DNA of 64,000 bases, from positions 1,736,001-1,800,000 of the forward strand of contig OY969703.1 in the NCBI GenBank assembly GCA_963702075.1. The letters run 5' to 3'. The DNA comes from VAYN01 sp963702075. Its GTDB lineage: Bacteria; Actinomycetota; Thermoleophilia; Solirubrobacterales; 70-9. Shown piece after piece: positions 7,760 to 15,847 of the stretch. Made by a program: the position numbers and the translations under genes. Within the stretch, counting starts at the first letter, position 1, and each line of letters opens with the position of its first letter. Under the pieces are notes generated by a model. That model was not told the DNA's origin. It did no database searches and was given only the letters and a program-made list of their open reading frames with translations.

Positions 7760-9214
7760 CTAGGGGCGTGACTCGGCCGCGACCGGCGCGGCGCCGTTGC
7801 TTGACGCCGCGGCCTTGTTCTTCGCCTTCTTCTTCGGCGCCGTCCCGATGACCTCTTGCGTCGCCGCTTCGAGGTCGAGGGCGAAGCTGTCGAGGTCGGC
7901 CATCGCGTCGTAGTCGCCGACCAGGCCGAGGTTGACCTGGCCGTCGTAGGACATGATCCCGACGCAGAGGGCCTGGCGCCGCGCCAGCGGCACCATCGGG
8001 AAGAACGACTCCATTTTGCGGCCGAGGACGTAGAGCGGGAACTGCGGCCCCGGCACGTTGGTGACGACGAGGTTGAAGAAACGCTGCGCGGGCTGCAGGC
8101 GCGCCGCCTGCGTCGCGATCGTCGCCGGTGCGAAGTCGGTCAGTTTGGTGAGGATCTCGGCCCCGACCGCCTGGCCGGAGGACTTGAGGTCGCCCATCTC
8201 CCGGGTCACCACGTGCAGACGCTCGACCGGGTCCTCGCACCAGACCGGCAGCGGCGCGAACATCGCCGAGATGCGGTTGCCGAGGGCGCCGTGCTCCTCG
8301 GCGGCGCGAACGCTGACCGGGACCATCGCCCGCAGCTCGAGGCCGTCGGTGTCGTGGCCGCGGGCCCGCAGGTACTTCCCGATGCCGCCGGCGACGATCG
8401 AGAGGATGACGTCGTTGACGGTGCCGCCGTGGGCGTCCTTGACGCGCTTCAGGTCGGTGAGATCCGTCTGCACCATCTGGAAGCGGCGGTGGGGGCCGAT
8501 CTCGACGTTGAAGACCGAGTGCGGCGCCGACATCCCGGCGGTGACCATCTTCGAGGTGGCGCCGAGGCCCTGCAGGACCTGGCGCGGGCCGCGCAGCGCC
8601 GCCCGTACGCCGCGGTAGATCTCGCGCGGGCTGGTCATCCGCTCTTTCAGCGCTTCGGTCAGCAGTTGGGTGTCGGTCGGTTCGGGGGCGGCGAGCCACG
8701 GCGGCGCCTTGTCCGCCGCCCCGGCCGGCTCGGGGTCGAGGTCGAAGAGGACGGTGGTGATGTCGACGCCGGAGACGCCGTCGACCAGCGCGTGGTGGCT
8801 CTTGCCGACGATCGCGAAGCGTTCGTCGGTCAACCCCTCGACCAGCCACAGCTCCCAGAGGGGCTTGGAGCGGTCGAGCTGCTGGGAGAAGATCCGCGCC
8901 GCGAGGTTGCGCAGCTGCTCGTCGGACCCCGGCGCCGGCAGCGCGGTCTGACGCACGTGGTAATCGAGGTTGAGGTGCGGGTCGTCGACCCAGACCGGGC
9001 GGCTCTGGGCGAAGGGGACGAAGCGCAGCTTCTGGCGGAAGCGCGGGACCAGGTGCAGGCGCGAGCCGATGTGGTCGCGGAACTCCGAGTGGGTGGGCGC
9101 TTCGCCTTCGAAGATCGAAACCGAGGCAACGTGCATGTGGGCGCCGGATCGCTCCAGGTGCAGGAAGGAGGTATCGAGGCCGCTGAGTCGTTCAGGCTTC
9201 GTCATGGAAGACAT
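7760..9214 (-). CDS. Wax ester synthase / diacylglycerol O-acyltransferase (WS/DGAT)
   Basis: 484 residues. The condensing motif HHxxxDG is present as HHALVDG (residues 140-146), within the N-terminal domain that starts RLSGLDTSFLHLE. The C-terminal domain carries NVPGPQFPLYVLG, a second family hallmark. Such enzymes esterify fatty acyl-CoA to diacylglycerol or long-chain alcohols and support triacylglycerol or wax storage at the inner membrane. The C-terminus has a Lys/Ala-rich tail. An internal ATG (MTKPERL) three codons in is an equally good start. Confidence 0.93.
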   Translation of the reverse strand: MSSMTKPERLSGLDTSFLHLERSGAHMHVASVSIFEGEAPTHSEFRDHIGSRLHLVPRFRQKLRFVPFAQSRPVWVDDPHLNLDYHVRQTALPAPGSDEQLRNLAARIFSQQLDRSKPLWELWLVEGLTDERFAIVGKSHHALVDGVSGVDITTVLFDLDPEPAGAADKAPPWLAAPEPTDTQLLTEALKERMTSPREIYRGVRAALRGPRQVLQGLGATSKMVTAGMSAPHSVFNVEIGPHRRFQMVQTDLTDLKRVKDAHGGTVNDVILSIVAGGIGKYLRARGHDTDGLELRAMVPVSVRAAEEHGALGNRISAMFAPLPVWCEDPVERLHVVTREMGDLKSSGQAVGAEILTKLTDFAPATIATQAARLQPAQRFFNLVVTNVPGPQFPLYVLGRKMESFFPMVPLARRQALCVGIMSYDGQVNLGLVGDYDAMADLDSFALDLEAATQEVIGTAPKKKAKNKAAASSNGAAPVAAESRP

Positions 9215-9370
9215 CGTCGCATAGCTGTCTAGCCCTTTTGTAAAGAGCTAAACCCTGGCTGAGAGCCGGATTTCAACGAACATTGCAGTTTCGCGAATGT
9301 GTGTGTCTGCTCACATTCGCGCTCCTAAGCCCGACCTACGGTGTTCCACCTCAGAACGATCTAATCGATC
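9215..9370. other. Leader/promoter part of the 325-base gap before the RlpA-like gene
   Basis: The stretch from 9215 to 9539 contains no gene. This first half, between the divergent acyltransferase and the riboswitch, holds an AT-richer section (AGCCCTTTTGTAAAGAGCTAA around 9231-9251) and the palindrome at 9292-9321. Promoters for the two divergent transcripts are expected here, but I could not assign convincing -35/-10 boxes. The remainder is the riboswitch and a short leader without a clear Shine-Dalgarno sequence. Confidence 0.5.
9292..9321. promoter_or_regulatory. 10-bp perfect palindrome, possible Crp-like operator
   Basis: CGCGAATGTG at 9292-9301 is exactly complementary to CACATTCGCG at 9312-9321 (10-base spacer). 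Inside it, 9300-9315 reads TGTGTGTCTGCTCACA, close to the Crp/Cmr consensus TGTGA-N6-TCACA with one half intact. It sits 50 bases upstream of the riboswitch in the likely promoter region. Crp regulation combined with a ydaO riboswitch is known for some actinobacterial resuscitation-factor genes; applying it here is an inference. A simple intrinsic terminator is less likely because no U tract follows. Confidence 0.5.
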
Positions 9371-9521
9371 TGCCGAGTCCTCCGCGCCCAGCGCGGGGGA
9401 GCGGGGGACCCACTGCCGCGCCAGACGCGCGGCCGGGGCGAATCGGGCGGCGAGCCGCCCGTAGCGAGAGCCGGACGGATTCCGGGCGTCGCGAGCCCGT
9501 CAGCTAACCCCGTAGGCGGCA
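9371..9521 (+). ncRNA. Cyclic di-AMP riboswitch (ydaO/yuaA class)
   Basis: The leader of the RlpA-like gene carries the ydaO signature in order: GGGGGAGCGGGGGACCCA (9395-9412), GGGGCGAATC (9435-9444), a GC-rich hairpin (9445-9460), CGGACGGATTCCGGG, then CCCGTCAGCTAACCCCGTAGGCG (9496-9518, the most conserved block). TGCCG at 9371-9375 can pair with CGGCA at 9517-9521 to close P1. This class binds c-di-AMP and in actinobacteria typically precedes wall hydrolase, RlpA-like or Rpf genes, as here. No terminator hairpin with a U tract is seen between the aptamer and the ATG at 9540. Confidence 0.93.
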
Positions 9522-9539
9522 AGAAAGCGAGCGACTTAC

Positions 9540-10184
9540 ATGCGAAAACTCCTGCCCGCGGTGGCGGCTGCCACCGCGCTGACGATCGGCCTCGCGCCGG
9601 CGGCGGCGCGGCCGGTGGGCCATCGCCATCACGAGCGCTCCCGCGCTCACGTCACCCTGCACCTCTCGACGCACTCGGTGCTGAAGGGGAACGGGCTGGC
9701 GGTGCGCGGCAGGGTGCGGCCGGGTGGCCGCCACCGGGTCAAGGTCGTCTTCCGCGGCCCGGGCGGCGGTGTGCGCGGCGTGACCACGAAGGCGAACGGC
9801 AGCTTCGCCGTGCGCTGGCTGCCCGAGCGGACCGGCAGCTACGCGGTCCGCGCCTACGGCGTCCACGACCGCCGGGCGACCGGCTCGAAGAGCCCGGCGC
9901 GCAAGCTGACCACCTACCGCCTGGCCGGCGCCTCCTACTACGGCCCGGGCCTCTACGGCAACGGCGTCGCCTGCGGCGGGACGCTGATGCCGGGGACGAT
10001 GGGTGTGGCCAATAAGACGCTCCCCTGCGGAACGAAGGTGAAGCTGCGCTACCACGGCCGCACCGTGACGGTGCCGGTGATCGATCGCGGCCCCTACGTG
10101 GCCGGGCGCGACTACGACCTGACGACGGCGGTCAAGGAAAGGCTTGGCTTCCCCGGCGTCGGAACGGTGCTCGCGAGCCGCTAA
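9540..10184 (+). CDS. Exported RlpA-like double-psi beta-barrel protein
   Basis: 214 residues. Signal peptide (MRKLLPAVAAATALTIGL to AAARP), then a strand-rich Ig-like or bacterial adhesin-type domain (about 40-120: LHLSTHSVLKGNGLAVRG and FRGPGGGVRGVTTKANGSF). The C-terminal RlpA-like barrel starts ASYYGPGLYGNG and includes MGVANKTLPCGTKVKL and the conserved VIDRGPYVAGRDYDLT, whose Asp is the catalytic residue in lytic RlpA. It probably acts on peptidoglycan outside the membrane. Expression is likely set by the c-di-AMP riboswitch upstream. The stop overlaps the convergent dinB by 4 bases. Confidence 0.88.
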   Translation: MRKLLPAVAAATALTIGLAPAAARPVGHRHHERSRAHVTLHLSTHSVLKGNGLAVRGRVRPGGRHRVKVVFRGPGGGVRGVTTKANGSFAVRWLPERTGSYAVRAYGVHDRRATGSKSPARKLTTYRLAGASYYGPGLYGNGVACGGTLMPGTMGVANKTLPCGTKVKLRYHGRTVTVPVIDRGPYVAGRDYDLTTAVKERLGFPGVGTVLASR

Positions 10185-11266
10185 GAGGCGAGTCCGAGCC
10201 GGAGCTGACCGTCTGTCGGCTCCGGCTCGGTCGCTGCTTCGCCGGAGTCGAAGGAGGCGAGGCGGACGCCGAGCAGGCGGACGGGGCGCTGCGGGTCGTA
10301 GGCGCGGAGCAGGCCGAGGGCGATCGGGCCGACGACCGCCGGATCGTTGGTCGGCTGCTCGATCGTCTGCGAGCGGGTGACGTTGGTCCAGTCGTCGAGC
10401 CGGATCTTGATCCCGATCGTGCGGCCCTGGAGCTCGCGTTTGCCCAGGCGCCGGCAGAGCTCCTCCGAGAGCTCGTGCAGGTGGCGCTCCAACTCCGCGC
10501 GCTGGGTGACGTCGACGTCGAAGGTGATCTCGGTCGACTGCGACTTGGTCTCGTGTTCGGGGGTGATCGGCGTGTTGTCGAGCAGGTTGCCCCGCGCGTG
10601 CAGCCAGGCGCCGGACCGCGGTCCAAAGCTCGATTCCAGCTCCTCCCGGCTGCGCTGCCGCAGATCTGACAGCGTCTGAATCCCCAGAGCCTCGAGCCGC
10701 GAGACCGTCTTTGGCCCGATCCCAGGAATCAGACCGGGGGAGTGGTCCGCGAACCGCTCCAAGGCGTCCTCCCGTGAGAGGACGACCAGTCCTCGCGGCT
10801 TGCCGAGCTCGCTGGTGATCTTCGCCAGCATCCGTGACTCCGAGATCCCGACCGAGCAGGTCAGCTGCGTCTCCACCCGGATCTCGTTGGCGATCCGCCG
10901 CATCACCGCCTTGGGGGAGAAGAGTCCGGTCAGGTCCAGGTAAGCCTCGTCCAGCCCGACGACCTCGACCACCTCCACGTTCCCCCGAAGGATGTCCATC
11001 ACCTGCCCTGAAGCCTCCCGATAAGCCGGGAAATCCGGCCGCAGATAGATGGCATCGGGCAACCGCCGCCGAGCCACAGCAGCCGGCATAGCCGAATGAA
11101 TCCCCGCCAGCTTCCGCGCCTCGTAGCTGGCGGTAGTCACCACCGCCCGAGGCCCCGACCCGCAGACCACGACGGGCTTCCCCCGCAGCTCCGGCCGCCG
11201 CCGCAGCTCAACAGACGCGTAGAAGGCGTCCATGTCGAGATGGGCGATCGTCCGCTCGAAACTCAC
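10181..11266 (-). CDS. dinB: DNA polymerase IV
   Basis: 361 residues, Y-family polymerase. The palm motif is at the start (IAHLDMDAFYASVE, Asp11) with the second metal site GLDEAYLDLT (Asp106, Glu107). It is followed by the thumb and helix-hairpin-helix segment (SPGLIPGIGPKTVSRLEALG) and the little-finger domain. Length is normal. It performs error-prone translesion synthesis; no beta-clamp motif could be assigned with confidence at the C-terminus. Monocistronic. The 5' half uses many G- or T-ending codons, unlike the C-ending use of the 3' half. Confidence 0.96.
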   Translation of the reverse strand: MSFERTIAHLDMDAFYASVELRRRPELRGKPVVVCGSGPRAVVTTASYEARKLAGIHSAMPAAVARRRLPDAIYLRPDFPAYREASGQVMDILRGNVEVVEVVGLDEAYLDLTGLFSPKAVMRRIANEIRVETQLTCSVGISESRMLAKITSELGKPRGLVVLSREDALERFADHSPGLIPGIGPKTVSRLEALGIQTLSDLRQRSREELESSFGPRSGAWLHARGNLLDNTPITPEHETKSQSTEITFDVDVTQRAELERHLHELSEELCRRLGKRELQGRTIGIKIRLDDWTNVTRSQTIEQPTNDPAVVGPIALGLLRAYDPQRPVRLLGVRLASFDSGEAATEPEPTDGQLRLGLAS

Positions 11267-11299
11267 CTCCTGATCGTAGGAGGGGGAAGGGACGTTCGG

Positions 11300-11716
11300 C
11301 TACTCGAGGCAGGCTTCGCCGACGATGAGGGCGACGTAAATAAGGAAAAAGCTGAGGCTAATGAGGAAGAGCGCACCCCAGGTGCTGACAAAAAAGGCCC
11401 TCAGGCGGCTGGCCGCCCCCGTCAGATGCGCGATGACGGCCCCGATTGCGCCCGGAATCGCCAGGAAAGGAACGAGCTTGGCGATGCTGCTGTCGCTGCC
11501 GAAGTGGCCGCCGTAGTAGGCAGCGATGATCAGCGGCCCGAGAACGATCGAGCCGATCAAGAGACCCAGCAATAGCCGGCGCTCGGTCCGATCTTGTCCC
11601 GCTCTGACTAAAAGAGCCGTCAGCAGAATCCAAACCGCAAGCGCGGCCAAAGTGATCAGCAAGACGAGCGCGCCGTGGCTTCCACCTTCGGTGCACGCCA
11701 GGGGGAGCAGGGCCAT
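11300..11716 (-). CDS. Small four-helix membrane protein coupled to the TMEM175-like gene
   Basis: 138 residues, almost all hydrophobic, with about four transmembrane helices (roughly 14-38, 46-68, 78-98, 105-130) separated by short charged loops (RAGQDRTERR, GHFGSDSSIAK). The start ATG shares one base with the stop of the upstream TMEM175-like gene (TGATG), which implies translational coupling. I recognise no family. It could be an accessory subunit of the channel or a simple membrane protein of unknown role. The long open frame extending upstream of 11716 is a shadow of the channel gene. Confidence 0.72.
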   Translation of the reverse strand: MALLPLACTEGGSHGALVLLITLAALAVWILLTALLVRAGQDRTERRLLLGLLIGSIVLGPLIIAAYYGGHFGSDSSIAKLVPFLAIPGAIGAVIAHLTGAASRLRAFFVSTWGALFLISLSFFLIYVALIVGEACLE

Positions 11717-12339
11717 CAGGGCCGACCGGTGCCGGCTTCGAGATCGGAAGCGCTTGCCGCCGGGCTCGCATAGAAGGCAGCCACCCCGGCGCAGATCCCG
11801 AGCGTGAGGTAGGGGCTGAGCGGGGCGATCGCGGTGGCCACCGCGTAGGGGAGGAGGCCAGCTACGGCGCGTTTGAGGATGAGGCGGCGGGTGGGCTGGT
11901 CCATGTCCTCTTCGAGGAAGTCGGCTCGCCCGAAGAGAAGGTGGCGGTTCATGCCGGCGAAGACGACGCCCATGAGGAGGAAGCTGCCGCTGTAGACGGC
12001 AGCGGCCAGGGACTCGCCGCTGCTCTCCTTCAGGTAGGCCGCCATCAGGGCGGTGGTGAAGGGGAGGGCGGAGACCGTCATCAGGAGCAGCAGGTTCCAG
12101 ACGAGGATCGAGTGATCGGCCTGGCGCAGGCGGCGGACCATCGCGTGGTGGTTGATCCAGATGATCCCGATGGTGAGGAAGGAGACGACGAAGGCCGCAT
12201 AGCTCGGCCACTGGGCCAGCAGCTCGTGTCCGAGGCTCGCGCCGGCACCTGGCTCGGGGATGTGGATCTCCAGCACCAGGAGGGTGATCGCGATCGCGAA
12301 GACGCCGTCGGAAAAGGCCTCGAGGCGGTTCGTGCTCAT
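11716..12339 (-). CDS. TMEM175-like (DUF1211) potassium channel protein
   Basis: 207 residues with six predicted transmembrane helices. The first helix has the diagnostic motif RLEAFSDGVFAIAITLLVLEI (R..FSD), the pore-lining signature of TMEM175/DUF1211 channels, followed by WINHHAMVRRL. Bacterial members conduct K+ with low selectivity and work as tetramers of six-helix units. It heads a two-gene unit with the small membrane protein at 11300-11716 and is divergent from the small gene at 12379. Confidence 0.9.
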   Translation of the reverse strand: MSTNRLEAFSDGVFAIAITLLVLEIHIPEPGAGASLGHELLAQWPSYAAFVVSFLTIGIIWINHHAMVRRLRQADHSILVWNLLLLMTVSALPFTTALMAAYLKESSGESLAAAVYSGSFLLMGVVFAGMNRHLLFGRADFLEEDMDQPTRRLILKRAVAGLLPYAVATAIAPLSPYLTLGICAGVAAFYASPAASASDLEAGTGRP

Positions 12340-12378
12340 ATCTGGAGAGATTCTCGATCAAGCTCTAGGCTCCTGGGC

Positions 12379-12657
12379 ATGGCGTCCCCGGAGGCGAAGA
12401 ACCTCGAGGCGATCTCGAAGGCGATCGACCAGCACAACATGAACTGCCCGTTCCCGGCGGCGGAGGTACGGATGAACCCGTTCGAGGTCGAGCGCCTTGG
12501 CTGGGACACGATCCGCGGCTTGCCGGTGGTACCCGACGGCGAGATCGGGACGGGGCGGTTCCGGATTGTGTGCTCGCGCGACTTGGAGGACGACGGCCTG
12601 GAGATCACCGAGGCGGTCGGCAAAGAGCTCCAAACCGTCGCGCCAGTTCAGAACTGA
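12379..12657 (+). CDS. Hypothetical 92-residue protein
   Basis: Small soluble-looking protein with no signal or membrane segment. It starts MASPEAKNLEAISKAIDQH, has two cysteines (Cys23 in MNCPFP, Cys65 in RIVCSRD) and the stretch FEVERLGWDTIRGLPVVPD. The second half is acidic (DLEDDGLEITEAVGKEL). The frame is open further upstream, but that part is the shadow of the channel gene; ATG 12379 fits the divergent layout. I do not recognise the family. Its real status is supported by a matching strong hairpin directly after the stop. Confidence 0.6.
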   Translation: MASPEAKNLEAISKAIDQHNMNCPFPAAEVRMNPFEVERLGWDTIRGLPVVPDGEIGTGRFRIVCSRDLEDDGLEITEAVGKELQTVAPVQN

Positions 12658-12661
12658 TCGC

Positions 12662-12704
12662 GAGTCCGTGAAAAAGGTCGCTCTACGACCCTTTTGACGG
12701 ACTC
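12662..12704. terminator. Bidirectional terminator hairpin between the small gene and ccdA
   Basis: GAGTCCGTGAAAAAGGTCG (12662-12680) pairs with CGACCCTTTTGACGGACTC (12686-12704), two mismatches, five-base loop. A-rich and T-rich runs inside the arms make it usable on both strands. It lies 5 bases after the stop at 12657 and 8 bases after the ccdA stop at 12712, exactly between two convergent genes. Confidence 0.75.
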
Positions 12705-12711
12705 GGTAAAG

Positions 12712-13473
12712 CTACAAATTGAAGAAGTTGATCCCGGACGATTCGAGCCAGTTCTGGGCTTCGATGTTCAGCCTCGACATTTCGCCGCTGAGGATCAGGA
12801 AGCCCATCGCGATCAGGATCACGCCGCCGACGGCGACGATCGCCTGGTAGTGGCGCTTGACGACGCTGAAGGCCGAGGTCATCTGCGAAAAGGCCACCGC
12901 GGTGAGGAGGAAGGGGATCGCCAGCCCGGCGCTGTAGACCGCGAGAAGGAAGGCGCCCCGCCCGACCGAGCCGGCCAGCGCGGCGGCGCCGAGGATCGCG
13001 CCGAGAGTCGGGCCGATACAGGGAGTCCAGGCGATCGCGAAGGCCGCCCCGGCGACGATCGGGCCGCCTTTGCCGGCCCGCGCCAGCAACGCGTCCACAT
13101 GCCACTCGCGGTTGAGGCGGGTGATGAAGAGCGAGGAGACGAAGAGCACGCCCATCGCGATGATCAGCACCCCGGAGATCTTCGTCAGCAGCTGCTTGTG
13201 GTCCTGGAGCGTCGAGCCGAGGCCGGTCGCGGTCAGGCCGAGGAGGATGAAGATCGCCGAGAAGCTGGCGACGAAAAGGAGGCTCGGGCCGAGGACTTTG
13301 CGCCAGCCGGCGTCGTCGAGCTCATTCGCCGAGACACCGGTCACCGCCGAGAGATAGCCGGGCACCAGCGGCAGCACGCAGGGGGAGAGGAAGGAGACGA
13401 CCCCGGCCGCGAGGGCGGCGAAGATCCCGACGCCAGATGCGGGGTCGGGGGTGCTGATGGCGGCGTGGACCAC
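12712..13473 (-). CDS. ccdA: Cytochrome c biogenesis protein CcdA (thiol-disulfide electron carrier)
   Basis: 253 residues, six or seven transmembrane helices. The two redox cysteines are Cys32 in SFLSPCVLPLVPGYLSAVTG and Cys151 in AIAWTPCIGPTLGAILG, each in the Pro-Cys/hydrophobic context typical of CcdA/DsbD-beta. It moves reducing equivalents from cytoplasmic thioredoxin across the membrane, for example to cytochrome c maturation proteins. No ResB/CcsA partner gene is next to it. GTG start; the FUSC-type gene begins 25 bases away on the other strand. Confidence 0.92.
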   Translation of the reverse strand: MVHAAISTPDPASGVGIFAALAAGVVSFLSPCVLPLVPGYLSAVTGVSANELDDAGWRKVLGPSLLFVASFSAIFILLGLTATGLGSTLQDHKQLLTKISGVLIIAMGVLFVSSLFITRLNREWHVDALLARAGKGGPIVAGAAFAIAWTPCIGPTLGAILGAAALAGSVGRGAFLLAVYSAGLAIPFLLTAVAFSQMTSAFSVVKRHYQAIVAVGGVILIAMGFLILSGEMSRLNIEAQNWLESSGINFFNL

Positions 13474-13498
13474 GACCCCTCAGGTTACCCTCAGGGCC

Positions 13499-14623
13499 GT
13501 GCCGGAACGCTCATCGTCTCGTCTCTTCAACGCTTCCGGGAGGGCGAGGGAACTACGAGCCTCGCCGCTCTTCGCGATCGGGCCGAGCGAACCGCGGCCG
13601 GCGCTCCGCCGCGGAGCGCTGCTCGCGGTCCCGATCGGCCTCGCCCTCGTCGTCGAGCTCGGCTTCGACGCGCCGACCCAGGGGGCGATCGCCGCCGGGG
13701 CGCTGATCAACGGCTTCCCGGGGATGGATGCCCCGGCCAAGGCCCGCGCCGGCTGGCAGGCGGCGACCGCGCCGCTGATCGGACTCGCGGCCTGCATCGG
13801 CGTCCTCAGCAGCCAGACCGCGCCGACCGCGGTCCTCGCTCTCGGCTTGCTCGGTCTGCTCGCCGGCTACGGCTTCGCGGTCTCCCTGCGGCTGGCGATC
13901 GTCGGCCTCTCGGTCACCCTGGGGATGCTGATCGCCCAGGGCCTCTTCCTTCCAGCTTCCGATGCGCTGCCGGCCCTCCTCTGGGGAACCGTCGGCGGGC
14001 TTACCCAGGCCGCCTGGTCGCTGGTCGTCTGGCTCGCGACCGACAAGGCGGCCGACGAGCCCGAAAAGGCCTGGGACACCAGCGCCGCGCTCGCCGCCCT
14101 GCAGGCCAACCTCAGCCTCGGCTCGATCAGCGCCCGCCACGGCCTCCGCTTCGGCGCCGCGCTGGCGGCCGGCGTCGCCGCCTACTGGACCTTCGGCTTC
14201 GACCAGCACGGCTACTGGATCCCGCTGACGATCCTCTTCGTGATGCGCCCGGACCGCGAGGAGACCGACAAGCGCCTCGTCCTCCGCGCCCTCGGCACCG
14301 CCCTCGGCCTGCTCCTCGCCACCTCGATCGGCGAGGCCTTCGCCGGCGACGACCTCGTCCTCGGCACCGTCCTCACGGTCGCCGCCGCGCTCTCCTTCGG
14401 CCTGCTCACCGTGCAGTACGCGCTCTTCACCGCGGCGATCACCACCTTCGTCGTCCTGATGAGCACGACGGTGGGGGAGGGGGCCTTCCGTGCCGCCGGC
14501 CAGCGCGCCACCGGCACCGCCCTGGGCATCGCGATCGCCTTTCTCGCCTGGCGGCTCTGGCCAAATCCTCGTGGCGCGGTAGATTTGGCTGGTCAGCCAA
14601 ACGTGGGAGGAGCGGAGAGTTGA
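13499..14623 (+). CDS. FUSC-family / aromatic acid exporter-like membrane protein
   Basis: 374 residues from GTG 13499 (in-frame codons upstream overlap ccdA). Two hydrophobic halves of about five helices each (about 45-165 and 225-355) are separated by a cytoplasmic segment (TDKAADEPEKAWDTSAALAA). The second half begins RHGLRFGAALAAGVAAYWTF and contains FVMRPDREETDKRLVLRALG, the conserved FUSC-like loop before the helices. Related proteins export aromatic acids or act as parts of efflux systems. The stop overlaps the next start (TTGA), so it is likely co-translated with the thiolase. Confidence 0.8.
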   Translation: MPERSSSRLFNASGRARELRASPLFAIGPSEPRPALRRGALLAVPIGLALVVELGFDAPTQGAIAAGALINGFPGMDAPAKARAGWQAATAPLIGLAACIGVLSSQTAPTAVLALGLLGLLAGYGFAVSLRLAIVGLSVTLGMLIAQGLFLPASDALPALLWGTVGGLTQAAWSLVVWLATDKAADEPEKAWDTSAALAALQANLSLGSISARHGLRFGAALAAGVAAYWTFGFDQHGYWIPLTILFVMRPDREETDKRLVLRALGTALGLLLATSIGEAFAGDDLVLGTVLTVAAALSFGLLTVQYALFTAAITTFVVLMSTTVGEGAFRAAGQRATGTALGIAIAFLAWRLWPNPRGAVDLAGQPNVGGAES

Positions 14624-15816
14624 GCAGCAAGACTTATGTGATCGGTGTCGGGATGACCAAGTTCGAGAAGCCTGGGACGAAGGAGGGCGACTACCCGGAC
14701 TGGGCCAAAGAGGCGGGGGATAAGGCCCTGGCCGACGCGGGCATCCCGTACGAGGACGTCGAGCAGGCCTTCGCCGGCTACTGCTACGGCGACTCCACCT
14801 ACGGCCAGCGGGCGCTCTATCAGCTCGGCCTGACCGGAATCCCCGTCGTCAACGTCAACAACAACTGCTCGACCGGCTCCTCGGCGCTGTTCCTGGCGCG
14901 CCAGGCGGTCAAGGGCGGCCTCGTCGACTGCGCCCTGGCGCTGGGCTTCGAGAAGATGGAGCCGGGCAGCCTCGGCGTCAAGTACACCGACCGCACCAAC
15001 GCGCTCGACAAGCACGCGATGCGGATGTTCGAGATCCGCCAGCCGGAGGCCTCGCCGCCGGCCCCGCAGATGTTCGGCAACGCCGGCCGCGACCACATGC
15101 AGAAGTACGGCTCCGAGGCCGACCACTTCGCCTGGATCGGCTGGAAGAACCACAAGCACTCGGTCAACAACCCCTACGCCCAGTTTCAGGACGAGTACTC
15201 GCTGGAGGACATCAAGGCGGCGAAGATGATCCACGACCCGCTGACCAAGCTGCAGTGCTCGCCGACCTCCGACGGCTCGGCCTGCGCGATCGTCGCCTCC
15301 GAGGCCTACGTCGACAAGCACGGGCTCTGGGACCAGGCGGTCGAGATCGCCGGTCAGTCGATGGTCACCGACCTCAGCTCGACCTTCGACGAGAACGCCG
15401 ATTGCATGACGATCGTCGGCTCCGACATGTCGAAGACCGCGGCCGACGCCGCCTACGCGGAAGCCGGTGTCGCGGCCGGGGAAGTCGACGTCTGCGAGCT
15501 GCACGACTGCTTCAGCGCCAACGAGCTGATCACCTATGAAGCGCTCGGTTTTGCGGCCGAGGGCGAGGCGCACAAGCTGGTCGAAGAAGAGGCGACCACC
15601 TACGGCGGCAGCGGCCCGGTCGTCAACCCGTCCGGCGGGCTGATCTCCAAGGGCCACCCGCTCGGCGCGACCGGGCTGGCGCAATGTTCGGAACTCACCT
15701 GGCAGCTGCGCGGCGAAGCCGACAAGCGCCAGGTGGAGGGCGCGAAGACCGCCCTGCAGCACAACATCGGCCTCGGCGGCGCCGCCGTGGTCACCGTCTA
15801 CAAACCGGCGGCCTAG
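14620..15816 (+). CDS. SCP-x type thiolase (lipid-transfer protein family acetyl-CoA acyltransferase)
   Basis: 398 residues from TTG 14620, preceded by GGGAGGAG. It opens KTYVIGVGMTKFEKPG, the typical start of sterol-carrier-protein-x thiolases. The nucleophile Cys83 is in VNNNCSTGSSALFLA, and the C-terminal elements CELHDCFSANELITYEALG and GHPLGATGLAQ supply the other catalytic His/Cys positions. These enzymes cleave 3-ketoacyl-CoA, often of branched or sterol side chains. The gene overlaps the upstream FUSC-like gene by 4 bases and is followed by an SDR 31 bases later, suggesting one lipid-metabolism operon. Confidence 0.92.
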   Translation: MSSKTYVIGVGMTKFEKPGTKEGDYPDWAKEAGDKALADAGIPYEDVEQAFAGYCYGDSTYGQRALYQLGLTGIPVVNVNNNCSTGSSALFLARQAVKGGLVDCALALGFEKMEPGSLGVKYTDRTNALDKHAMRMFEIRQPEASPPAPQMFGNAGRDHMQKYGSEADHFAWIGWKNHKHSVNNPYAQFQDEYSLEDIKAAKMIHDPLTKLQCSPTSDGSACAIVASEAYVDKHGLWDQAVEIAGQSMVTDLSSTFDENADCMTIVGSDMSKTAADAAYAEAGVAAGEVDVCELHDCFSANELITYEALGFAAEGEAHKLVEEEATTYGGSGPVVNPSGGLISKGHPLGATGLAQCSELTWQLRGEADKRQVEGAKTALQHNIGLGGAAVVTVYKPAA

Positions 15817-15847
15817 GGAAGGCCGCCGTAACCCGAGGAGGAGCACG

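Noticed and set aside
12694..14619. Apparent extension of the thiolase frame upstream of 14620
   Set aside because: It only shadows ccdA and the FUSC-type gene; family length and the ribosome site support TTG 14620.
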